From positions 4,279,501-4,343,500 of the forward strand of contig NC_064036.1 of NCBI RefSeq assembly GCF_932526225.1: DNA of 64,000 nt. The letters are read 5' to 3'. The translations under genes were made by a program, and so were the position numbers. Positions 11,835 to 27,000 of this stretch are shown here, piece after piece. The stretch's first letter is position 1; each line of letters begins with the position of its first letter. The notes beneath the pieces are model-generated. The model was given only the letters and a program-made list of their open reading frames with translations, had not been told where the DNA came from and did no database searches. This DNA is from Nematostella vectensis. Its lineage: Eukaryota > Cnidaria > Anthozoa > Actiniaria > Edwardsiidae.

Positions 11835-13141
11835 CATATTTTACGTCCATGATATGCTAGAAGAATTTGTTTAAAGCAATATTTCATTATTTTATATAAT
11901 TTTATTTCATTGTTTCGATATTTGCAGTGTTACAAGGAAAGTATTTTGAAAATTCATTGAAATTTCTGCATGGTTTTGATTGATTTCCATGCCTCCAATA
12001 TTAGATTTCGTTTCCTCTGGGATAACTTGAGCAGAAAATAACCAACAAAGGCCAAGTTCACATGCGTAGCATTTCAATGTAAACAAAGTATACTGATAAA
12101 CAATTATTTTTAAGGCTAGTATCTTCTGTCGCAACGAAATTAAGCATTTGATATGGATTGTTTGCGAAGTTCCTTACCCTGGAGCAGCATTTAGGGAATT
12201 TAAGTTTTTTTTTTTTTTTTTTGTCACATTGAGTTTTATCTCGTACGTTTATCGTTATAATCAGATATAAAAATCGTTATAACGTTCTGATGGGCCTGAT
12301 ATTTTGTAATGATAACTTTCACCAATCTAGTTTCAGTAAAACATAATTTCTATTTATCAGGGACTGTTATTATGTACAAAGATTTCTAGATTTTTCGGTT
12401 AGCTCGAAAGACATAAAATATTTTAATATATATTTTTTTCAATCGTGTGCTAGTCTTGTAAGCTAATAGTTGTTTTACAGGAATAAACGATGCATAAATC
12501 ATTATCCATCTCCTTTAACGTATAACTTATTTTATTACAACTTAAACAAAAACTCATTTTGCATAAATCTTCTTTTCTTTACTAGAAAAGGTCACCTAAA
12601 AGATGATCGCACACTAAGCAACAGCTACAACGAAACTGGACACTTAAAATGTTTTGCGAAGTTCCATATTTCCTTAGAAACTATTAACAAATATAAAAGT
12701 AAAAAGCGAGTATTGCAAGGTTGTTTGTCTGTTTTTCGCCTGGGGGATTTCCAGTCTTCAAATCCCCCACTGGGAAAAGAAAAACATCACCCTATACTAA
12801 TGACTAGACTCCAAATACACACGGCTTGATTTCCACGAGAGAAATATCGATTCTAAAGTTTAAAACAGAATTGATACGGGAGGTTTTCTGTGTACAAATG
12901 CTTAAAAAAAATCACGGCAACATAAAGTGGTGTGATACGAAAATCGGTTTGCCCGGGCGAATCAAAGAAAGCCGATTTTAAAAACTCACCACCATCGACC
13001 CCTTGCTGTGAAAACTTGAAAAGGAGGCGATTACTACACGCATCTTGAGAGTGATTATGTAGACCAAGTGCTATTGGCTTGCCCTCCCTGATAAAAATAG
13101 CTTCAAGCTGGAAGGGAAATCGTCTTTGACTTGCAAAGGCC
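11835..13141. other. Intergenic stretch between the DDI-type gene and the BH3-motif gene
   Basis: AT-rich, with a T-run at about 12207-12222. Open frames on both strands here have no recognisable domain and poor codon character. The last 150 bp are probably the 5' UTR and promoter of the following gene. Confidence 0.45.
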
Positions 13142-13507
13142 ATGGAGGAAATAAGGACAGTAGCGCGTCAATTAGCTAGAGCTGGAGATAGTTTATACGC
13201 CAGCTACTTTACTCGAAGTGGAGATCATATCGTAGAGTCCGCATTCAATATCAATGGCAAGACAAAATATACGAGCTGTGCAAGCATCCAGACCAAAGAA
13301 AAGGTTGGCGTGTGTGAACTGTGTGCAAAATCAATGGTAAATGTTCATAGTCCAGAAGTTGAATTGCATCCCCGGCGAAATATTTGCAGCGTTAATAATA
13401 CAATGGATGAAATTGAAAACGCGTATTCTGCAGAGCAGAAGAATGCTATCAAAGAGGTTGCACGGGTATTAGCCCAAATAGGCGACGCCCTAGCTTGCAT
13501 GTTATAA
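13142..13507 (+). CDS. Small intronless protein with two BH3-like motifs (candidate BH3-only apoptosis regulator)
   Basis: The 121-residue ORF starts in a near-ideal context (AAGGCCATGGAGG). Residues 5-22 (IRTVARQLARAGDSLYAS) and 103-120 (IKEVARVLAQIGDALACM) both fit the BH3 pattern of an amphipathic helix with LxxxGD: L11/G15/D16 and L110/G114/D115. The second is close in layout to vertebrate Bid and Bim BH3 helices. The two motifs share 10 of 18 residues, suggesting an internal duplication. Between them is a 75-residue spacer with CELC at 58-61 and two more cysteines; it resembles nothing I know. No BH1/BH2 motif and no C-terminal membrane anchor is visible. BH3 proteins bind the groove of Bcl-2 proteins at mitochondria; that role here is inference. 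Alternative: an unrelated helical protein with a chance LxxxGD. Confidence 0.6.
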   Translation: MEEIRTVARQLARAGDSLYASYFTRSGDHIVESAFNINGKTKYTSCASIQTKEKVGVCELCAKSMVNVHSPEVELHPRRNICSVNNTMDEIENAYSAEQKNAIKEVARVLAQIGDALACML

Positions 13508-15473
13508 GAATGCTTGTCTCCTACAACACTAATCGTGGATGCAATCGATAAAGGGCGTTGCCATATATGGGAAGGATCTAACATGGGGTACAGCCCTACA
13601 AACACTGCACAATCTTTTAGAATTTGTCCAAATGGACTACTCATTGGATACTTCAAAATGCTTCCATGGCTAGGATGTTGAGAAATGAGTAAGCTCGATA
13701 GACGATGCCTTAGACATCGTGAAGATTTTTCTGGAAAAAAACTACCTAACTTTTATTATATATCAGTTAGCAAAATTAGTCTCTTAAATCCCGGTAAGAC
13801 AGCGTTAGCATTTGTAGCAAACCCGAGGCATTGCTGAGGTACTAAATATCGTGTAGGATCTAATAACGCCGGGGGCGTTTATTAAACCGATGGTCCGAGG
13901 GAACGCGGCGTACTTGGGAAAAAGGTACTTCAAAAAAGCTGAAGAGCATAGTCACACCCCTATTGGCTGTGCACCTACGATTTTGTAAAAAAAAAAAAAA
14001 AAAAAAAAAGAGAAAACTGGGGAGAGGGGCATCGGTCCCTATGGGCCTTGCGGTACTGCAGCGAGGGCATATGAAATAACGTGAGCAATCAACATCGTAA
14101 AGCGGCGTAGCCAGGATTTTAAACAGGAGGGGCCCCGAAAGGCCCTTTCAAGGCATTTTCCCCTGTATTTTAGATGATGTCACATACATTTACTGTATTT
14201 TTGGCTGATAGAAGAGGGGCCCCGGGCCCCCTTAGCCACCCCCCTGAAATATACAGATATAATAAAAGCCAAGCTCATAAACGATTGCAAGCCCGTATAT
14301 GCGATGCCTAAAATCCGAGCATAATTACTTTGACCTTTTGAACAGTTTCGGTTTTGCCTTGTAGGTCAAAATAATTAGGGATATGCACAATTTAGTTCAA
14401 TTTTCCAAACTGATTTTTCTACATCTATATTTCTAAGTCTTCTTGTTTTGTATGGACAGCAATGCTATACATACAGAATAAGAAAAAAATTATGTACTTG
14501 GCCCACTTTTCGTCAAATTCGCACCCTCACACAAGGACCTATTGCGCAGCCAAAGTAGGCGGATCGCCTTCTTTTCAAAACTTGTGTAAAGTTAGTTCAG
14601 TCTGACGTCAGATAAGGGCTACTCTTTGTAGAACTAGCGAGATAAAAGTTTTAGGGCAGAAAAGTGCAAAAATGGACAGAATGCTGCGAGGTTCGCTATA
14701 TTTCATATAGTGCGCAAACCACAATCATGATAAACATTACTTGCGTCACGACAGTCCTTGGTCCAGGTCTAAATGGTAGTTAATAGAGGTGTATGGTCAA
14801 TAAACCCGGCGAACTGCAAAGGGCATAAACAACTAACAGGCGCTATCTTATGCTGAATAAACAAGCGTGTCACGTGATCACGACACCGTGCATAAACCAA
14901 GGGTACAGAACAAGGAAATATGGACGAGATTTATGAATACGCGTATTCGGACACATGATTTATTCGAAACTTTGCTATTTTTATATACTTGTATTTTAAT
15001 CATTTTTTTATCCGTAGCTCTATAGATCTAGGAAAATTAGTTCCAAATGCAAAATTTTGCCATTGGCTGGTGATTCTGGATAAAGTACGAGAAAAAAGAC
15101 TCTGATTGAAAAGTACGAGAAAAAAGACTCTGATTGAATAAAAATACTGACTTTAATATAATCCATGTACGCTTGAAAACACTGACCTATCACTCCATGG
15201 CCATGACTATCTCATTTACAGTATCAGATACCATGCAATCAACTTCCATGATATAAAACTACAACTTCTCTATACTATTGGGCTTTTGACAATCACAGCA
15301 ATAGTCCACAATACGACTTAACAGTGATGGTAGAATATAGTAGTTCTAGAATAAACTATGGTAGTTCGAGAATGAACTATGGTAGTTCTAGAAAGAATTG
15401 TCAGTAAATGTCCTGTAGATTCGCGTTATGGATCAATAAATAGAGTTAAAAGCCTATAGATTATGCACTGCTA
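13508..15473. other. Intergenic, repeat-rich stretch
   Basis: Contains a relict of the 48-kb inverted-repeat element (about 13860-13905: GGGGGCGTTTATTAAACC then ATGGTCCGAGGGA), a 22-base A-run (about 13987-14008), a dispersed-repeat segment at 14800-14890 shared with 2738-2790, a 28-bp direct duplication (15083-15110 and 15111-15138), and three copies of a roughly 24-bp TAGTTCTAGAA-type repeat at about 15337-15396. No gene seen. Confidence 0.55.
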
Positions 15474-19512
<4,039 letters not shown>

Positions 19513-19600
19513 CTTGAATGACTGAGCGACCGCCCTTGCACGTGACAAATAACTGAAAAAATCACTGAAAAAATATATATGATTGGCGATCAGTGTACAA
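19513..19600. promoter_or_regulatory. Probable bidirectional promoter between POLR2D and the MTHFR-like gene
   Basis: The POLR2D ATG lies at 19512 on the minus strand. A plausible non-coding first exon of the MTHFR-like gene ends at 19820 (AAAAAG followed by GTAAAT). The intervening 100-300 bp would serve both. Inference from layout. Confidence 0.4.
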
Positions 19601-21019
19601 TCACACATGAAATATTTATTTAAAGAAATTGATATTTTTTCGAGAATGTCCTATCGAATTAAATGGGTTTGCGTTTTTTTAAACGCTCCATGCACAGGGC
19701 TCCCAGAAAGAGCCTGTATAAAAAAACTGGACAAGCAGGTTTCGAAATGTTTTGAGAGAATCGTTTACTGGGGTTCACCAAAGAACACACGCGTGCTGAA
19801 CAACGACAACGCACAAAAAGGTAAATTCTCTTGAAAGCCAATGACCTTTCCACCTGATTATGACAAATTTAAGGTCGTAGATTATTCTACAGATGGTTGT
19901 GCTCGTATTTGTTTAGGACGGGTATGTCCATTGAAGGGGAGGTATAAGCTTACTGAACCTAAAATATCACTAAGCTAAGCCCTTGTGTAAGATCCAAGTT
20001 TGCTGATTTACGTTGCCATTTACTTTATAATTGAAATGTTCCAATAAGAAAATTATAGACTAGATATACCAAAATTTTATTTATTGTTGTTGTTGTTCTT
20101 TGTCAAAACAAAATGAATACTTACTGGACTGAAGTGTAGAAGCTCGCTGTTAAGGCCTAACAGGATTTGCTGGTGTACCTCATTGTTCCATTGTATTCTT
20201 GTTTTCTTGTTTTGTCTCATTGTTTTGTCTGTGGTGCATCAATCCAATGTGGTGAAATCTTCTGATAGCTTCTACATGAACATTGTAATTCAAATGACGT
20301 CCTCTAAAAGAGTTGATTGGCCAAAAAGAAAGTTCACACACCTTTTTTGACATCAGGATGTTGACAGCTTTGACAGTGCAGCATTTGGCAATAGCTCTCA
20401 TTAATAACCAGCAAATAACTAGGTTAAGACCAAATCAGGCATTATATCAAACTTATATAATTTGTCATAGCTGTTAACTCGCTTGCAATCAGGCATGTGT
20501 CACAAGATTATTTTTTGTGAAAATGTTCATACATTCTCTGTATTCACCCACATTGGCTCTAGTTTTTTCCCACATATTTACTGTATTTCACCTGATTTCA
20601 CAAGATTTCTGTCCAAGTTGGGTTCTGACAGATACAGCTGTATGATTTGTTTAAAAAAAATGTACTGTAGACTTTTATAGTGGTTGCAGCAAAATTGTCA
20701 GATAAAAGGCCTTCCTTACTGTAGAAACAATTGCCATCTTGGTAGCCTGCTTAGCTGGCTGTTTTAGTGAAATTTGGGGTAGTTTTGTCTTTGTTTATAT
20801 TGTTTTTAGGCAGTGCACTTGCATTGGCAAACAAAAAGCCAGAAAAAACAAAACAATGAACAAAACTGTTACGTAACCTAACAAAACTGTCAACAAAACT
20901 GATAGTTGATCGCTACTCAAAACATGTATCAGAAAAGTGTTTAATAGAACCATTCAAAGTTCCCATTCTCTTTTTACAGAGTGTATCAGACTGTAAGTCG
21001 GAAGCAAGGGTGTTTTATA

Positions 21020-24000
21020 ATGATCTCCTCCAATGATGATGACAGTAATTCTGCCACCAGTGAATTGTTAAGGAAGATCAAAGAAAAAATTGACAATCAT
21101 GAAAGATTTTTCTCTGTTGAAATATTTCCACCAAAGACATTCAATGGAGCAACCTCATTATTTGGTATCATGTGTCGGCTTAATGAGTTGGAGGATACAA
21201 AGCCTTTATTTGCTGATATCACCTGGAAACCATCCAAGGAACCAATGTCTGATAAGTGCTTGGAACCAACAACTTTATTGATTGCTGCATCTGCGCGACA
21301 AGTAAACAACTTCAATACTATAATTCATATTCCATATTTTGGAACAACAAGAACTCAGGTGTTTGAGCACTTGATGAGAGCCAAAGAATTTGGAGTTTGT
21401 GGCATCCGGGCACAAAGACCAGGTATATAAATATAAGGCATTTAAAATCAACACAAACAGCATCAAATACAGCATGTACACTCATATATTCAAAAGCACT
21501 TAGGCATGCAGAACATGAAAATGTACACAAGCTGTTCTTGGTGCCATCTGTAGTCTGATTTGCTTACCAATTGGCTTGATTTCAATTTGGTGTAAAGTAG
21601 ATGGCTATCTTTTTTTTCTAAATCTCAAGCAGACTCGAACAAGGCTCAGACTAGGATTTTTTATCCTTACTAACAAAGGCTGAACCACTAAGCTAATGTG
21701 AATATGGTCTGGCTCGTTTCAAACACCCTCTCTTTACCATCCTCTGAAACCCTCAGCTGAAAAATGATATGGTCTTTATTTTTTCTTTTATTTATTTATT
21801 AACTTTTTTTGCTGTGAAGCACCTGGAATCACCTATGAAAACCCTGTCCACGAGGATGGTTTCTCAAGCATTGAAGATCTTATCATCTTTATCAAGCAGG
21901 AATTTGGCAATGATTTTGCTATAGCTGTTACAGGTAAACATACAGTATAAGCCTGAGAGGGAACATTTTTTTATATCTTTTAGAAAAAACAAACATATTT
22001 TTTTAACTAAATCTAATATAAAGTATGTTTATAAATGTAAATATAGTACAATTATTTGGTAGACAACAAGAATGGTTGGTGTATGCTCATTATGTTTGGA
22101 GAGTGTTGTGATAGCTCAGTGGTGCAGGCTTCACTTTTATATTTCGTTTTGTTAAACCCCCGTGTTCTTGAATAAGGACTTCAAGTCACAGGTCCCTGTC
22201 TTTTACCACACCTGTGGTCCATCTTTAGTGACAGTGCTTAAACTCTTAACTCACACTCCTGCTCCTGAATGAACCTTCATGGAGCAGCTCAGTCCAGGCC
22301 CGTACCCAGGGGGGTGGGGGATGCAAGGGATGCCTTTCCACCCCCTACAACGGCTGAAAGTCCACTTTCGGCTTGCACTAGACATCCTATTTGTAGAGAA
22401 AACTATAAAGCATAAGCGAATTAGATAAAAAAGGTATATAAACTAGGTATTTAATTTAATAAATATTGAAAAATTGTTGACAGAGGATCTCCTAGTAAGG
22501 ACATGTAACGAAAGTATTGATAATGGCTCCGAAACAAGCACACTCTATCGTTACTGTAAGACTTTTAAAAGGGACGTGTTGGTTTTGTTTCAATATATTG
22601 GTCCTGTTCCAGTTGTTGGTTAGCATACATTTTTTTTGTAAAAACGAAAAAATAAAGTCACTTGAATTTAAAATTTACCGAAACACAATTTTTCTCCGCG
22701 ATCACGAAATTAAAGACTCATAAAATGAGAAAATTTTTGCAAAAATTTAGACACACAAAGTTAATTTTTATCCTGGTATGTCAATCTTTTTTTTTTTTTC
22801 ATTATTTCCATGTCTTGTGGAGATACTGCAATGGCCTAAAAACCCCTTTGGTTTCTTTCGGGGTGGTCAGATTTTTTTTATGAGTAAACTCACCCCTCCC
22901 CAACCCTTCTCTCTTGACCCCACCTTCCCCCCAGTAAAATTAGGTCAACTTTTTCAGATTTTGCACCTCACCAAGAAAAATCTTGGGTACGGGCCTGCAG
23001 TCATTCCATATCTGTGTCTGATGAGGAAATTCAGTCACATCTGAAGTGTGTTTGGTCATGTCTAGAAATTTTGGATTATACAAATACTAAACTTTTCCTT
23101 CAATATTTATTATAATTGATATTTATTTTTCACATTCATGGTTATTGTTTCAGGTTACCCCTCACAACGTTGTGACTGGTACGATTCTGATTTAGCTTTG
23201 CTGAAACGAGAAGTTGATGCAGGTGCTGACTTTATCACCACCCAACTCTTTTTTGAGGTTGAGACCTTTTTCAAGTTTGAAAGAGACTGTCGAAATATAG
23301 GTATAGATATACCTATCATTCCTGGCATATTACCCATCCAGGTATGTAAAGTATGTGGACAATTGAAAGCCAATTGCAGGGTTTTTTTAGAGAAAAACTA
23401 AAATATCATATTCTAGCATACAGCTTCTCTTACAGTTTGACACATGCTACTCTGGCTGCTACATTATCTGTTTTGTCAAGTAGGCCAATAAGGATCCATG
23501 TAACTTGCTAATATGGTTGACATGAGTTTCTCTAGCAAACCAGCAGTGGAAAGCAGTGCTTCAATGTGCATCAGTACATGATGAAAGGCTCCTACTTATA
23601 AAGCTCAAGTCTATCAAAATGTGATTATCGCATGATTATTGGCTTTCTTTTTTTATTGTTGCAGAATTTACAGACAGTACGGAACCTTAGAAAGATGAAC
23701 TTTGCTGTGAAAGTTCCCAATGAAATTCTGGAAGTTTTGAAGTCCGGAAAAGAGGATCTTGAGGCTATACAGGCCTTTGGCATCCAGCATGCTACCAAAA
23801 TGTGCCAAGAGTTGTTTGCAAGTGGCAAAGTCCAAGGAATTCACTTATACACTCTCAACATTGAGAAACCTGTAATGTCTATTTTAGAGAACTTGAAAAT
23901 ATCGAAGGAGCCAGAATTGAATAAACTCCCATGGCAACTGAGCGATGTGCGTAGCGGGGAGGATGTCCGTCCGATATTCTGGGCCTCTCGACCTAGGAGC

Positions 24001-27000
24001 TACCTCATCCGGACATCTAATTGGGAGGATATGCCTAATGGTAGATGGGGAAACTCTAGTTCCGCTTCATTTGGTGATTTAAAGGACTATCATTTGTTTT
24101 TAACTGGGACTTCAAGAAAAGACAGTGAGCTTCTGTCGATGTGGGGGAGAGAGCTGAACAGTGAACAAGACGTGTTTGATATATTTGTGTGTTATCTCAC
24201 TGGGAGAGACAACAAGCAGGGATTTAAGGTTTGTACAACTTTTTCAATGCAAATGTCGTCAGGGGGATGTTTATCGATTCAAGATGTTTAGTTGTCTTTT
24301 CAAAGTCGCAAGAGGAAATTTTAGTAGGGCATTTTCATATATTCAAGACACATATATACGTCTAGTGGAATACTTCTTCAAAACGCAGTTCACAATAGGA
24401 GTGGTATGATTCTTTCTTGATCACTACAAGGCCTTGAGCAACAGCATGTGCACATTGGGTTTGATAACAAAGAATTGACCAGGATCTAGGCTCCTCCTAA
24501 GGCGTCTCTAAACGCTAGAAAACCGGAATTAATCGGAATAGCTTTGCGGCCCTTTTTAAAGGGACAGGGTATATTGGCAAATGCTGCGCGGTCGTCACTT
24601 CGCCACATGAGCATCGATTGGCCTTTCTTCCTTTTTTGGTGCTTTCTGGGCAAAGCAGTGTTTGCGAAGAAGGCTAGTTGGGGTCGACGAGATAATTTAA
24701 AAGGAGTTATAAAAAGTAGTGTCGATTTGTTTCAGGTAACTGAGTTGCCTTGGAGTGATGGTGAATTGGCCCCTGAGACCATCCCCCTAGTGGAAAAGCT
24801 GGTTCATGCCAATCAGAATGGCATCCTGACCATCAACAGTCAGCCGTCGCTGAATGCAGTTCCGTCTGAGGATCCCAACCACGGGTGGGGAAAACCTGGT
24901 GGTTATGTCTTTCAAAAGGTAAGCGCCGTTCTCCAGCTTAGACCCCGCCCCCACGTTTCCGTTCTCATTTAAAAACGCAACCTTTTTGTTTTGTTTTAAA
25001 AAAGATCTGAGTCCACACGAAGAGTTTTCATTTTGAGACGGCCCGTCCCCACGAAAACGCAGAAACGATACGAAAATGATATAAGAACTTCTTCTGCCGA
25101 CTATTTTGCTTGTTTTTCATCGCTCGTGCAAAGTGAGTTACGTCATCGTTGTGGAAAACTTTCGTTTTAATGCGTCCACACGGCACTGAAAGGGGTTTTC
25201 AAATTGTCCCACTGTAGAGCGTTTTCAAATTGTTCCTTTTTCGGTCATCGTTTTCGCGATTACGCTTGGACGCTACGTATCCGTATCAAAAAGGTTGTGT
25301 TTTCAAATGAAAACGGATACGTTGGGACAGGGTCTTAGAAAGGGAATTAGTGTAGTAGAATGTGGAAATTTCCGCTTGGTGTTTGGTGGATGGCAAAGGG
25401 TAGGAAGGTGGCAGACTATAGCTTAAACAAAAACACAAGGTGCTGAATATAGCGCTTGGTTTGTAATGTTTTGTCAAAGTGGTTTTTTATTATCATTTGT
25501 CAAGTTCTTTTATGATTTGCTCTATATATTACTCTATTTATTCACACTCCCTATATCGCTTATACAAATTACATTTCAAGGTTAGTACCTTTTGTCCATT
25601 AATTTTTTTCTCTTTTGGTCGGTTCACCAGGGAAGAAGGTTTGAGACCTTTGTTTGTTATACATTACTTATACCGTTAAAATGTTTAGTTACTTTAGATA
25701 GGCAGTGCAGATTTGATATAGAATTCCTTAAAACTGTCTTTTATTCCTCAAACCTTATATACCTCTCTAACAAAATTGTCCACCAACATGCCTGAGACTT
25801 CATCTCCCAATCCCTCGATCCTGGATCCGAAAATAAGCGCCATTTACGTAATAGCTCGCGGCTCGGACAAAAAAAACATTAAGTTGCAGTTCCTTTTCAA
25901 TGTCCACATTAGTGTGAGACATGATCATGTGCAGTTGAAATGAGGCCCCATAAATTCAACTGGAGGATGAGTATGGGCCTTGTTTCGTTGCCCATAAAGC
26001 CTGCTAGTGCTACTTGTTTCGTTGCCCATAACGCCTGCTAGTGCTGCTTGTTTCGTTGCCCATAACGCCTGCTAGTGCTGCTTGTTTCGTTGCCCATAAC
26101 GCCTGCTAGTGCTACTTGTTTCGTTGCCCATAACGCCTGCTAGTGCTGCTTGTTTCCTTGCCCATAACGCCTGCTAGTGCTACTTGTTTCCTTGCCCATA
26201 ACGCCTGCTAGTGCTACTTGTTTCGTTGCCCATAACGCCTGCTAGTGCTGCTTGTTTCCTTGCCCATAACGCCTGTTAGTGCTTCTTGTTTCGTTGCCCA
26301 TAACGCCTGTTAGTGCTACTTGTTTCGTTGCCCATAACGCCTGCTAGTGCTACTTGTTTCGTTGCCCATAACGCCTGCTAGTGCTGCTTGTATCGTTGCC
26401 CATAACGCCTGTTAGTGCTGCTTGTTTCGTTGCCCATAACGCCTGCTAGTGCTGCTTGTTTCCTTGCCCATAACGCCTGCTAGTGCTGCTTGTTTCGTTG
26501 CCCATAACGCCTGCTAGTGCTACTTGTTTCGTTGCCCATAACGCCTGCTAGTGCTGCTTGTTTCGTTGCCCATAACGCCTGCTAGTGCTACTTGTTTTGT
26601 TGCCCATAACGCCTGCTAGTGCTGCTTGTTTCGTTGCCCATAACGCCTGTTAGTGCTACTTGTTTCGTTGCCCCTAACGCCTGCTAGTGCTGCTTGTTTC
26701 GTTGCCCATAACGCCTGCTAGTGCTGCTTGTTTCCTTGCCCATAACGCCTGCTAGTGCTACTTGTTTCGTTGCCCATAACGCCTGCTAGTGCTGCTTGTT
26801 TCGTTGCCCATAACGCCTGCTAGTGCTGCTTGTTTCGTTGCCCATAACGCCTGCTAGTGCTACTTGTTTCGTTGCCCCTAACGCCTGCTATTGCTGCTTG
26901 TTTCGTTGCCCATAACGCCTGCTAGTGCTGCTTGTTTCGTTGCTCATAACGCCTGCTAGTGCTACTTGTTTCGTTGCCCATAACGCCTGCTAGTGCTACT

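Noticed and set aside
12470-12829. 119-codon plus-strand frame
   Set aside because: AT-driven composition and no domain; looks like chance.
12853-13143. 96-codon minus-strand frame sharing the palindromic CCATGG with the BH3-motif gene
   Set aside because: No recognisable domain, ends without conserved features, and the plus-strand frame has the better start and motifs.
22107-22135. tRNA-like A box GATAGCTCAGTGGTGCAGGC
   Set aside because: No B box at a fitting distance and no cloverleaf.
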